Shown piece after piece: positions 1 to 9,034 of a stretch of DNA of 64,000 bases (its first letter is position 1; each line of letters starts with the position of its first letter). Made by a program: the position numbers and the translations under genes. The stretch is from CATQHL01 sp965204655 (GTDB lineage Bacteria; Actinomycetota; Acidimicrobiia; Acidimicrobiales; CATQHL01). The stretch spans positions 868,001 through 932,000 of the forward strand of contig OZ241998.1 in assembly GCA_965204655.1 (NCBI GenBank). Direction: 5' to 3'. Under the pieces are notes generated by a model, which was given only the letters and a program-made list of their open reading frames with translations, was not told the DNA's origin and made no database searches.

Positions 1-3000
1 CCTGTCTTGGAATTACGCAACACAACTATCCCAGCCGCAGGAGGCGTACTCGCGAATCGCCGTACCGCCGCAGTGAAACCATAAACAACCGCTACCTGGC
101 ATATCAAATCGGGCGGCGAGTCCAATGTCCAGCAATAAGAAGTCCACAACTGCTTCAACACTTCATCACAACCGCTGACCCCGTCTTTCTTATCCCCACC
201 ACGGCCTTCTTCTAACACGGTTTGATGCAACCCGCTGCGGATCAGGTCGTAACAATAATCATGAGCCTGGCAAGCAGTCAACATACCCGACCTAAGCCTA
301 AAAACCCCATCCTTCCACTCCGCCGCCACCAAACTAAGGAAAACCTCAAGACCTGCGAGCCCTGCAAGTGCGACACGTGCTAGCAGAAAATTTGCCGTCC
401 ACTTTGCCGACGTCTCTCCTATGAGTACTTTCAAGTGTTCTACCAGGGTGTCTCTAATGTATTTTCCAAAATCCGCTATTTCCTCTGCGATTTCATCTTC
501 ATTAGAGCCCTCAGGGAAAAGGTTCCTAAGTTTCCCCGAGACGTGGGTTAGGATTTTACCTGACTCCTTACCGTGCTCCTTGACCCCCTCATTGTATAGC
601 CTGACAACGTCGCTGATTACGGTGCAGTCTCCTGAGCCTCTCACGATAACGAAGCTGTGTTTGACTTCGAGGTCGTCTGCAAACGCCCATTCGGGGTGGT
701 AGAGGTCTGTGGGGTTGTGGTAGTGGCGTCTACTTTCACCTAAGGCTAAGAAAAGACCAGTTGGGGGGCACATCGGGTTCACAGCAATAGTGTTCGGTTT
801 CTGAGCAATAGTGCTAGTGCCGTCAAGGGGCAGGTTGGTGTTGATGTAGGTGTCTGCGTTGGCTTGCGCGCTGAACTCGCTAGGGTCATCGCAGTAGACT
901 GGGATGTAGTTGATGTCGTTTCTATCTGGGGTTTCCGTCCAAGCGTATTCGCAGTACCCGGAGAAGAGGTTGCGGGCTAAGCTTAGGTTTGGGTTGTTTT
1001 CGCAGAAATTGTTGGTGGGCCTACAGCCTCCTTTGGTTTCGTTGTATTCTTCGCCGCGGCCGCATTTGGGTACGCATTCCCCGTTGAGTGGGCTGTGAAC
1101 TTTTCCGCTCGGGCAGGAGCGCGGAACGCAGCTAGAGTATTGTTTGTTGTACGTCTCTCCTGCTGGGCAGGGCATTCCTACTGTGAACAGAGTAGAGCCG
1201 GTGCCTACCGCGTTGGTGGCAGCAACTCCCACTGAGTATAATAAGCCGTTCTTCAGAGCGGGCAGAGTGGAGGGGTAAGGCAGGCGTACGCTCCAGATCT
1301 CTTGAGACACTCCGGGGGATGTATCTAATCGCGCCTTACTCTCCGAGATGGTGGTGGATGTTTCGTGTCTTGTTCCTCCCTCATTCCAGCGCAAGGTGAT
1401 TTTGTAGCTTGTAATGGGTGAGCCCCCGTCGTCATCGTCCGAGGGGGCCCTCCAAATAAACTGGAGTCCCCCGTCGGCGGAAGCCGCGTGCAGACCCCAG
1501 CGCCGGCTAGGTTTGGTAGCGCATTTTTGGGTGGCGGAGTTGTAGGGGCCTGCGCAGGGGGCGGAGGTGAGGAGGGTGTAGTCGCCTTGGCGGGCCCGGT
1601 TCCTGGCCGCTACTTCCACCCAGTAGTGCTCAGTGTTAGAAAGGCCGGTGATCGTCAACTGCGAGGCGGGGGCGTTCACCACCTGTTCTTTGGGTGTTCC
1701 GTCGGAGCCTACTTTGTTCCATCGGACGATGTAGGAAACTATGGGGGATCCTCCTGTGGTGGAGGGGGCTTCCCAGGAGGCTGTGATGGTCTGGTTGCCG
1801 CTGGTGAGGGTGAAGTTCCTGGGTTTGCCGGGGTCTGTTAGGATGTTGCACGCTGCTCGGGTGATCACATAAGTGCGCCCCCGGGGGCAGGGGGCTAGGA
1901 CGGCTTGAACCCAGGGGCTGTAGCCCGCCCGGTTGACCGCTGAGACTCCAACCTCGTAACGGACAGCGTTATCCAAACCGCTTAAGGTCTGGTGCCAACT
2001 CCGGAGAACAGGGCCAAAGTTCATTACCGTGGTCGCTGAATCCCAGGGGATCGTTCTAGTTTCCCATCCCCCTGTTGACCCTAGTTTCCTCCACCGGAGT
2101 TCGAACCCGCTGGGGGGATCCCCCCCGTCGGAGGGGGGCTTACCCCAAGCCAAGGAGATCGTCGAATCGCCCGCTGAGGCGGTGAAACCGCCAGGCGCTG
2201 ACGGAGGCGACACGCATTTCCGCAGGCTGCTGGGGGAATACGACTTCCCCCTAGGGCAAGAAGCAGCGGTGGCCTCCACGAAACCTCCGCGCGTGCCGTC
2301 CTTGTACTGCGGGGCCACCCTCACATCATACAGGACCTCCGGCTTCCAAGAGGGGAGGCGCAGTCTCTCTTGCGTCCAAGTCATTATATTAACCTCATCT
2401 AAGGGAGTGATATCCCAGAACTCGCTAGCGTAGTCATAATTATCCCAAGGCATGTCCGCCCACTCCTGGGTTGTCCCCGATTCTCTGTACTGCCCCAAAA
2501 AGCCGCTCACCGGCGACCCCCCTCCCCCTAACGCAGCAGGAAGACGGTAAGACCAACTGAACCCCAGACCACCGCTTGAAGTTAAAGTCAAACCATCCAG
2601 GGTCCCCGCGGAAGCGGGCGCGCAACCCGCCGCTGTGGGGGAATAAGCCTGCCCGGCGGGGCACGGGACAGCCGATGCTGCCGTGAACTTGCCCGCCCCC
2701 GCGGCGTTCCGGGCGGCCACCTGAACCTCATAGGCGACACCATTTGTCAACCCCCCAGGCGCGCTCACCCAAGTACGGTCGACAACCACAGGCTCATCTA
2801 TAATTATGTAGGTCTGCTCTGAGCCCTCCCAGGGGACGACCTCCGTTAACCAATCCCCCGACGAACCCAACTCCCGCCACCTCACGACGAAATCCGCTAC
2901 TTCCCGACTAGAATCCCAAATGTAACTATCCCACCAATACAGCAGTTTCCAAGCCACAGTCAAGCCCCCGTCCTCCGCCAACACCCTAACATCCAACAAC

Positions 3001-6000
3001 ACGTCCGGGGCGTCCACGCACCTCCCCAGGACAGCATCATAAACCTCGCCAACCTTACGAGCCTCCCCGCACCTCGCCGGCGTCACCCATGAGATCCACC
3101 GCCCCCCAACAAACGCCCCATGCTGCAGCCGCGGTACAGCAGCCGCCAAAGTAGTAGTCGTAGTCGCAGCGGTCGTAGTCGTAGTCGTGGTGGCAGTCGT
3201 AGTGGGAGCGGTCGCGGCAGTCGTAGTAGTCGTAGTCGTGGGAGTGGTCGTAGTCGTCGTAGTCGTCGCCGGCGTGGTCGTAGTCGTGGTGGTGGAAGTG
3301 GCGGTGAGAACGGGGGGCACCCGACACAACCTGTTCTTAAGCACCCTGTCAGATGTAAAGTTAGAAATATGTCCAGGACCCGGGTAGCAATAGTAGCCCC
3401 GACCCGGGGAGAGGTACCACCTCCGCCCTTCGTCGCGGTTCGACGTGTGCCTCGCTGTCGGGGAGGCGCTCCCTGAGCGGTAGGCGCTGTCGCCCCCCCT
3501 GCCGCGCGCAGCCACCCCCACCTCATAAAGGACGCCGTTCTTCAAATCAGGCAACCACTTGAAAGCCGAAACCGGGTCATTAGAACGCCCAGAAGCCGCA
3601 TCCACGTAATAGTCCGCATCCCAGTCGTCCCCGCGCGGGGAGCGCAGCAGTTCCGTGGAATAGTACCAATCCCCGCTGCCCGATTCCCTCCACCGCAGCA
3701 CATACCCCGTGACCTCAGAAGCCCCCACGGAAGGGGGATCCCAAGTCAAGAACAAGAAACCGTCCCCCCGCCAGGCGCGCAAGTTCTCCGGCGCCCCCGG
3801 CGCCGACCGGACAACGCAACCATTCCTAACAGCCGAATACCTCTGCCCCGCGGGGCACGCAGCGCCCGCAGCCGAAGCGTAAACGCCGGTCCCCGCAGCG
3901 TTCACCGCCGCCACCCCCACCTCATAAACAGTCCCGTCCGCCAACCCCCCAATGTCGTACTCCCACACCTCCGCGGGCTTACCATCCGGGTTCAAGTCCA
4001 GCACCCCAGCAGAACGCTTAACCACAACAGGGGTCCAAGCGCCCGAAGAACCCCGAACCCTCCACCGCAGGCTGAAAGACTCCGCCTGCCCGAACCCCGC
4101 ATCCGAACCATACCCCTCATTATTATTCACATTAGGCCAAACCTCCGAAGCGTACCCCCAGGTGATTTTCAGGGAACCAACACCGGACACCACCCCATAC
4201 ACAGTCGGAGGCGCAGGCACACCCACACAACCCCCCAAAACACTCGAACGAACAAACCCCACCACAGAACAAGCCGCCGTAGTCGTCGTAGTCGCAGCCG
4301 TAGCCGTCGTCGTAGTTGTGGTGGTGGCAGCAGTAGTCGTAGTAGTAGCCGCAGTTGTAGTGGTGGTAGTTGTCGTGGTTGTTGTTGGGGCGGGGGTGCG
4401 GCAGCCTGCCGGGGTGGCGGGCTTGCCTGGAGGGCAGGGCACGCCTGCGGCCATGCGAGGCGGGCTGCTGCCAGCCTCGTTCTCCGCTGAAACGCCCACC
4501 CTGTAAAACACCCCGTTAACCAAACCCGCAATAGTATGCACCCGATAAACTCTAGAAGAACCAGGCAAACCGAAAGAGACCGCGTCGCCTACACGCACTC
4601 TCTTGACGTTCCACTCAGAAACGCCCTCCCTCCGCCACTGCACGCTGTAAGCCACCAGAGGAGAACCGCCGTCAGAAACAGGGTCTTCCCAGAGCACGCT
4701 CAACGCCCCATCCCTCGACACAGCACGCACCCACCGCGGCAACGAAGGCTTACCCACGCAACCCCTCCAAGCCCGCGAAAACACCTCCCCCGGCACACAA
4801 TAAGGAACCAAAGTCGTCGTCGTAGTCGCACCCCCAGCAGCAGTAGTCGTCGTCGTCGTAGTAGTTGTTGTTGCGGCCGTGGTCGTTGTCGTTGTCGTGG
4901 TCGCCGTGGGGGCGGCGCAGGCCGAACCGGTGTCCCGCTGCCCAACCGGGCAGGGGCGGGCGGTCACAGTGGTTTCGGGGCTTTTCCCCGCCTCGTTGCG
5001 GGCGGAAACGCCGAACTCATAGAGCGTCCCGTTCGTGAGGTTCGTGAATGTGTACGCGAACGCGTAAGAACGCAACACAGGCAAAGCCACCAAACGAATC
5101 CCCCCCACCGGCAAGCGCAGCGTCTCCCAAGAACCCGAAGGGGAAACCCTCCAACGCAACTCATACGCCTGAACAGGCGCCCCGCCGGTTGAAGACGGGA
5201 AACGCCAATACACAGTCAACGCACCACCACCACCAACAGCGACCACGCTCCTAGGAACCGACGGCACACCAACACAACGACCCAACGACCTCGACAACAC
5301 CAACGGAGACACACACGACGGAAGCGTAGTCGTCGTAGTAGCAGGCGCCGTTGTGGTCGTCGTTGTGGCCGCGGTCGTGGTCGTCGTGGTCGTGGTGGCG
5401 GCCGTGGTCGTGGTCGTTGTGGTGGGGGTGACGACGCAGGAGGTTCCGTTGTAATACTGCCCTGTTGCGCAGGGCGCTCCCGCTGCGGAGGCGTAAGCGC
5501 TCAACCCGGCGGCGTTGCGCGAGGCCACCCCTACTTCGTAGACTGTGCCGTTCACCAAACTAGAAATCGTGTGAGAATAGGACTTGACAGTCAAAGACCC
5601 CAGCGTGTAAGAACTCCCCCCGCTCGCGCCCGCAGAGGCAGTTGACCATGTATCGGTGGAACCCCTGCGCCGCCACCGCAGCGAATAGCCCTCCACCGGA
5701 CCCCCAGACGAAGGGGAAAGCTGATACCAACGAACGCTCAAAGACCCCGCCCCCGACACCGCCCAAGCACCCCCAGGCGCCGCAGGCGCCCCCACGCACC
5801 GCCCCGCCGAACCCGAATAAACCTCCCCGGAAGGACACGCCGTCAACGGGACGCCCGAGGTGACCAGATAGTAACTCTCACGCGAACTGTTACGCGCCTT
5901 CAAACGCACATAATACTTTACTCCGCCGTTCAAACCTGAGATCACATGAGAAGTCGTGTCGGCGCCCGATAGCAGCACACTAGACCACCGCCCGCGCAAA

Positions 6001-7082
6001 CCGGCGCGCCAATCCACCCTGTAACCCACAAGAGGCGAACCCCCATCAGACGTCGGACGCACCCACGACAAACTCAACGAACCCGCCCCCGCCACAGCCC
6101 TAAACGAACCAGGCCGCCCAGGACGCACCACCACAACAGCCGCCGTCGTCGTCGTTGTGGGGTCCCCGGAGGTGAGCCGATCCCCCACAGGCGACGCCGC
6201 CGCCACCGTCACCCTCCTGCACTCCCCGGAGATTAACTCCCACCCCTCCCCGCACGAAAGCGCCGCCTCAACGAAACGATAACAACGCCCACCAAACAAA
6301 ACGCCCTCCCCGCAAACCTCCTCCACCAACGGCGGCACACGCTCAACAGACATTAGAGTGCGCGAGCACGAACTGTTGGAAAGAATCCAGCCCTGCGGGC
6401 AAGAAAAACTCAGCTCACCGAAACGCACACTCCCGGAAGCATCCACGTAACGGCACGACACCGGAACTCCCCTAGGAGAACACAAACTCACAGCAGACTC
6501 CACCTCCGTGACCTCAACCTCAACCTCGCAAACTTCCCCGCCGCCCCCTGGGGTCAGGACGCCCTCAGCGCACGAGAACACTCTCTGCGCCTCCCCTAAA
6601 TCCACCCGGCACCCCCAAGCCGAAGAACCTAAACCCCCAACACTGAAACGCTCCGCCCCAACAGGACACCCCAAAAACGCGTCCATCCACTCCACCCTCT
6701 CACACCACACACCATCCCCCGACAACACAAACCCATCAGGACACGACACCTCAGAAAACGCAGAAACCACCGAATTCCCAGAACCCCCCTCCCCTGAAGA
6801 CTCCCCCCCTACGCCGCCAGGCGAAACGTTGAGCGAAGAAACTCCCCCAAAAGAATCTTCCTCCACGACCCTGGCCTCAACACCACCGCCAGGGAACTCT
6901 ACCGTGGACACCAACGCAGCCGCCAACAAGGCCACGACCAGAACACAAAAAAGTAAGGCACCGACACCTGAGAGGCCCCTCCGGAGGCCCCCAAGACAGA
7001 AAAAGCGCTCAACCCCCCCCCCCCCCCCCAGATGGACGATCCTCCCGCGCAGCCGCACGACCGAAATAATCAAAATCCTCAC
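1..7082 (-). CDS. Giant FN3-repeat surface protein with PLA2-like C-terminal region (partial)
   Basis: One minus-strand frame (codons ending at coordinates divisible by 3) is open from upstream of the poly-G tract to the left edge, more than 2,300 codons. I sampled the frame at several points and it stays in register. Order from the N-terminus: basic stretch then a hydrophobic segment (about 6900-6975, core LLFCVLVVALLAAAL) acting as signal or anchor; Cys-rich region (6180-6880); about 11 FN3 domains recognised by repeats of SLSW/SPLVGY..RWR and NGTVYEVGVAARNAAG; CP-G-----C motifs between domains; five Thr/Ala linkers; Cys-rich repeats (1000-1180); then a region with CQAHDYCYD, the sPLA2-type CxxHDxC motif, and more cysteines. 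No ATG exists in this frame near the 5' end: candidate starts are GTG 7082, GTG 7100 or TTG 7073, all upstream of the G17 run, so reading depends on tract length. Probably secreted; the C-terminus is outside the window. Confidence 0.8.
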   Translation of the reverse strand, partial: MRILIISVVRLRGRIVHLGGGGGVERFFCLGGLRRGLSGVGALLFCVLVVALLAAALVSTVEFPGGGVEARVVEEDSFGGVSSLNVSPGGVGGESSGEGGSGNSVVSAFSEVSCPDGFVLSGDGVWCERVEWMDAFLGCPVGAERFSVGGLGSSAWGCRVDLGEAQRVFSCAEGVLTPGGGGEVCEVEVEVTEVESAVSLCSPRGVPVSCRYVDASGSVRFGELSFSCPQGWILSNSSCSRTLMSVERVPPLVEEVCGEGVLFGGRCYRFVEAALSCGEGWELISGECRRVTVAAASPVGDRLTSGDPTTTTTAAVVVVRPGRPGSFRAVAGAGSLSLSWVRPTSDGGSPLVGYRVDWRAGLRGRWSSVLLSGADTTSHVISGLNGGVKYYVRLKARNSSRESYYLVTSGVPLTACPSGEVYSGSAGRCVGAPAAPGGAWAVSGAGSLSVRWYQLSPSSGGPVEGYSLRWRRRGSTDTWSTASAGASGGSSYTLGSLTVKSYSHTISSLVNGTVYEVGVASRNAAGLSAYASAAGAPCATGQYYNGTSCVVTPTTTTTTTAATTTTTTTTAATTTTTTAPATTTTTLPSCVSPLVLSRSLGRCVGVPSVPRSVVAVGGGGALTVYWRFPSSTGGAPVQAYELRWRVSPSGSWETLRLPVGGIRLVALPVLRSYAFAYTFTNLTNGTLYEFGVSARNEAGKSPETTVTARPCPVGQRDTGSACAAPTATTTTTTTTAATTTTTTTTTTAAGGATTTTTLVPYCVPGEVFSRAWRGCVGKPSLPRWVRAVSRDGALSVLWEDPVSDGGSPLVAYSVQWRREGVSEWNVKRVRVGDAVSFGLPGSSRVYRVHTIAGLVNGVFYRVGVSAENEAGSSPPRMAAGVPCPPGKPATPAGCRTPAPTTTTTTTTTTTAATTTTTAATTTTTTTATAATTTTTAACSVVGFVRSSVLGGCVGVPAPPTVYGVVSGVGSLKITWGYASEVWPNVNNNEGYGSDAGFGQAESFSLRWRVRGSSGAWTPVVVKRSAGVLDLNPDGKPAEVWEYDIGGLADGTVYEVGVAAVNAAGTGVYASAAGAACPAGQRYSAVRNGCVVRSAPGAPENLRAWRGDGFLFLTWDPPSVGASEVTGYVLRWRESGSGDWYYSTELLRSPRGDDWDADYYVDAASGRSNDPVSAFKWLPDLKNGVLYEVGVAARGRGGDSAYRSGSASPTARHTSNRDEGRRWYLSPGRGYYCYPGPGHISNFTSDRVLKNRLCRVPPVLTATSTTTTTTTPATTTTTTTTPTTTTTTTAATAPTTTATTTTTTTAATTTTTLAAAVPRLQHGAFVGGRWISWVTPARCGEARKVGEVYDAVLGRCVDAPDVLLDVRVLAEDGGLTVAWKLLYWWDSYIWDSSREVADFVVRWRELGSSGDWLTEVVPWEGSEQTYIIIDEPVVVDRTWVSAPGGLTNGVAYEVQVAARNAAGAGKFTAASAVPCPAGQAYSPTAAGCAPASAGTLDGLTLTSSGGLGFSWSYRLPAALGGGGSPVSGFLGQYRESGTTQEWADMPWDNYDYASEFWDITPLDEVNIMTWTQERLRLPSWKPEVLYDVRVAPQYKDGTRGGFVEATAASCPRGKSYSPSSLRKCVSPPSAPGGFTASAGDSTISLAWGKPPSDGGDPPSGFELRWRKLGSTGGWETRTIPWDSATTVMNFGPVLRSWHQTLSGLDNAVRYEVGVSAVNRAGYSPWVQAVLAPCPRGRTYVITRAACNILTDPGKPRNFTLTSGNQTITASWEAPSTTGGSPIVSYIVRWNKVGSDGTPKEQVVNAPASQLTITGLSNTEHYWVEVAARNRARQGDYTLLTSAPCAGPYNSATQKCATKPSRRWGLHAASADGGLQFIWRAPSDDDDGGSPITSYKITLRWNEGGTRHETSTTISESKARLDTSPGVSQEIWSVRLPYPSTLPALKNGLLYSVGVAATNAVGTGSTLFTVGMPCPAGETYNKQYSSCVPRSCPSGKVHSPLNGECVPKCGRGEEYNETKGGCRPTNNFCENNPNLSLARNLFSGYCEYAWTETPDRNDINYIPVYCDDPSEFSAQANADTYINTNLPLDGTSTIAQKPNTIAVNPMCPPTGLFLALGESRRHYHNPTDLYHPEWAFADDLEVKHSFVIVRGSGDCTVISDVVRLYNEGVKEHGKESGKILTHVSGKLRNLFPEGSNEDEIAEEIADFGKYIRDTLVEHLKVLIGETSAKWTANFLLARVALAGLAGLEVFLSLVAAEWKDGVFRLRSGMLTACQAHDYCYDLIRSGLHQTVLEEGRGGDKKDGVSGCDEVLKQLWTSYCWTLDSPPDLICQVAVVYGFTAAVRRFASTPPAAGIVVLRNSKT
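237..300 (-). other. Phospholipase A2-like catalytic motif in the FN3 protein
   Basis: The His codon is at 261-263 and the Asp codon at 258-260, within ACQAHDYCYDLIRSG, followed by CDEVLKQLWTSYC. CxxHDxC is the signature of secreted PLA2 families, where His activates water and Asp binds calcium. A clear calcium-loop glycine motif was not seen, so activity is unproven. Confidence 0.55.
3141..3300 (-). repeat. Thr-rich linker (ACN repeats)
   Basis: Degenerate ACN/GCN codon run on the minus strand encoding a Thr/Ala linker between two FN3 domains. Similar runs lie at about 4268-4392, 4812-4915, 5322-5432 and a short one at 6138-6160. On the plus strand these read as GTN/CGN runs and produce spurious Val-rich or Arg/Ser-rich open frames. 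Confidence 0.85.
7013..7029 (-). repeat. Homopolymer tract G17 at the 5' end of the FN3 gene
   Basis: Seventeen consecutive C on the plus strand (G on the coding strand) lie between all plausible start codons and the hydrophobic N-terminal segment of the FN3 protein. With 17 G, the FN3 frame is continuous from GTG 7082/TTG 7073. A second upstream frame (ATG 7545, 178 codons) enters the tract and stops at TGA 7011-7009; with 16 or 19 G it would join the FN3 frame. Tracts of this length are prone to slippage. Confidence 0.8.
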
Positions 7083-7093
7083 CCCAACTACTC

Positions 7094-7375
7094 TCAACAC
7101 AAGACGCACCCGACACAACAAGAGCACGCCCACGCAAGCGCCCTACCGACTTCAACACAGGCGCCACCCCGGCGGACAGCAACCTGCCCGTCCGGGCACT
7201 CCGAGAACTCCTCACCGGCGACTGCGACACAGGCGCCACCTTGGGCAGCAACCTGCTCGTCCGGGCACTCCGGGATCTCTTCACCGGCGACTTCGACACA
7301 GCCGCCACCCTCGCGGACAGCAACGAAGAGCAAGCAGACAGCAGCCCTGCCACGGACTTAGACACAGCCACAGCC
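7094..7375 (-). other. Degenerate tandem repeats with CPDGQ-type coding remnant
   Basis: Between the FN3 gene and hisS there is no convincing intact gene. Two diverged direct repeats (7153-7224, 72 bp; 7225-7293, 69 bp) plus a partial third copy follow one another; the indel is 3 bp. In one minus frame, ending at TGA 7096-7094, they read ECPDEQVAAQGGACVAV and ECPDGQVAVRRGGACVEV, which resembles the CP-G-----C repeats of the neighbouring FN3 protein. That frame is broken by a TAA upstream and has no ATG. It may be a relic of a duplicated 5' segment; a plus-strand reading is also open and cannot be excluded. Confidence 0.45.
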
Positions 7376-7447
7376 ATCACCTTCGCACGCCGCAACAACT
7401 GCACGCCCGCAACACGCCGACCGCTCACAGCCGCTACACGACCTCTG

Positions 7448-7560
7448 AAATTAAACATGGGCTCCACCTTAGCACGAAAGGATCGAAGCGTTGCTGTCGC
7501 TTCGTCCGGACGCGGATTGATTGAACATGAACTCGACCTTAGCACAACAGAAAGGCTAGC
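7448..7560. repeat. Pair of imperfect ~30-bp direct repeats
   Basis: ACATGGGCTCCACCTTAGCA (7457-7476) and ACATGAACTCGACCTTAGCA (7530-7549) are imperfect direct copies about 73 bp apart, each preceded by AT-richer sequence. They lie in the 593-bp gap between the FN3 gene and hisS. Function unknown; they may mark promoter or regulator sequence for the divergent genes or a further degenerate copy of a 72-bp duplication. Confidence 0.45.
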
Positions 7561-7675
7561 GACTGCATAACAGCATGACCCGCTGACTGCATCACTTATT
7601 CAAAGCCTGCAATCCCGTGCATAGCAACCTAGAACGTGCATGATAGAAGCAAAGTCCAGCCACCACAGAGACCCG

Positions 7676-9034
7676 ATGAACACAGAAACGTTCGCCGCCC
7701 CTAGAGGCACCCGAGACATCCTGCCGCCCGCATCTGAACGGATGCGGGCGCTCGCCGCCGCCTTCGCTGAGCAGGCTCGCCGGCGGGGCTGCCAGCATGT
7801 GATCACCCCCATATTTGAGCATGCCGAGGTCTTCCGTCGAATCGGCGAAACCACTGAGATCGTTTCCAAAGAAATGTATGAGTTCCACGACAAGGACGAT
7901 CGGCTCATGGCGCTGCGCCCGGAACTCACGGCGCCGCTCGCTCGCGTCTTCGCTCAGCACCGCCCTCCCGCACCCTGGAAGATCTGGTACGAAGGCCCGC
8001 AATTCCGTTACGAGAAACCTCAAGCCGGCCGTCACCGGCAATTCAACCAACTAGGGGCGGAACTTATCGGCAGCGCCGACCCTCAAACCGACGTAGAGAC
8101 GATCTCCCTCGCTTGGAAGTTCTGCGCTTCCCTCGGACTCCGGCAGATCCGCCTCCTCGTGAACTCTCTCGGAACGCCCGCCGACCGCAGCGCTTACCAG
8201 AAAGCGTTAGGAACGCACTTCGCCAACAAAGCAAGCGGCCTCTCCGAGCAAGGCAGAGCCACCCTCGCTCGAAACCCCCTGCGGTTGCTGGACTCCAAAC
8301 GCCCCGAAGACCAAGCAGCAGCCGAGAACGCCCCTGACCCCGGCGCGTTCCTCAGCGAGGAAGCCGCTGCCCGCTTTGAAGTGGTTTGCGAAGGGCTCAG
8401 GAGGCTGAACATCCCCTTCGTCTACGAACCCCGGCTGGTACGCGGACTGGATTACTACCAGCACACGGCCTTTGAGTTGCGATCCACCGCGCTCAACGCC
8501 GCTCAAGACGCAATCGGAGGAGGAGGACGCTACGACGGCCTAGTCGCAGACCTCGGAGGCCCCCCCACACCGGGAGTAGGCTTCGCTCTGGGGGTGGAAC
8601 GCCTGCTCCTGGCCTGCGACGCTGAGGGAGTATTCCCCGCACCGGAGAGGTCGCCGGAAGTGTTCGTGATCGACCTCACTGGAGGAGCCGAAGCCACGCT
8701 TCTGGCGGAGGAACTGCGGCAGGCGGGGATTGGCGCCGACCGCGCCTACGACGGACGTTCTTTAAAAGCGCAGATGAAGGCCGCAGACCGCTCCGGCGCC
8801 CGCTACGCCCTGCTGATAGGCCCTGCTGAACTGGCGGAAGGCGCCGTGACCTTGCGTGACCTGCGCCGAGGTAACGGGGAGGCGGAGGAGCGCTCCCGGC
8901 GGCCCCATGCGGCGAAGCAAGCCGAAGCCCAGACGCCCGCCCGTGTCTCGCCCCAAACAACCATCAACCGCAGCGAAGTCCTAGCGGAACTACTGCGGCG
9001 GCTGCAGCCCTCAGAACAGGAGAAACCCGAATGA
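7676..9034 (+). CDS. hisS: Histidyl-tRNA synthetase
   Basis: Class II synthetase that charges tRNA-His. The N-terminus MNTETFAAPRGTRDILP matches the family start, so ATG 7676 is preferred over the in-frame ATG 7640 (12 residues longer). Motif 2 is seen as WYEGPQFRYEKPQAGRHRQF, the histidine-specific loop as LVRGLDYYQHTAFEL, and motif 3 as GVGFALGVERLLL. The C-terminal anticodon-binding domain is interrupted or extended by a charged low-complexity stretch (RGNGEAEERSRRPHAAKQAE) before the last helix. 452 residues, slightly long. It overlaps aspS by 4 bp (ATGA), so the two are probably translationally coupled. Confidence 0.95.
   Translation: MNTETFAAPRGTRDILPPASERMRALAAAFAEQARRRGCQHVITPIFEHAEVFRRIGETTEIVSKEMYEFHDKDDRLMALRPELTAPLARVFAQHRPPAPWKIWYEGPQFRYEKPQAGRHRQFNQLGAELIGSADPQTDVETISLAWKFCASLGLRQIRLLVNSLGTPADRSAYQKALGTHFANKASGLSEQGRATLARNPLRLLDSKRPEDQAAAENAPDPGAFLSEEAAARFEVVCEGLRRLNIPFVYEPRLVRGLDYYQHTAFELRSTALNAAQDAIGGGGRYDGLVADLGGPPTPGVGFALGVERLLLACDAEGVFPAPERSPEVFVIDLTGGAEATLLAEELRQAGIGADRAYDGRSLKAQMKAADRSGARYALLIGPAELAEGAVTLRDLRRGNGEAEERSRRPHAAKQAEAQTPARVSPQTTINRSEVLAELLRRLQPSEQEKPE

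Noticed and set aside
3120..3476. Plus-strand Arg/Ser-rich open frame and overlapping Val-rich frame
   Set aside because: Produced by ACN repeats of the Thr linker read on the opposite strand.
6508..7524. Plus-strand 338-codon frame rich in Thr/Pro/Ser
   Set aside because: Antisense to the FN3 gene N-terminal region; compositional shadow with no domain or ribosome-binding site.
7009..7545. Minus-strand 178-codon frame from ATG 7545 as an independent gene
   Set aside because: Low-complexity, no recognised domain, ends in the G tract; kept only as a possible alternative 5' part of the FN3 gene.
7241..7570. Plus-strand frame over the 72-bp repeats (LLVRALRDLFTGDFDTAATL)
   Set aside because: Reads plausibly but has no homologue I recognise, no start signal, and competes with a minus frame matching the FN3 Cys repeats; left undecided, not called.
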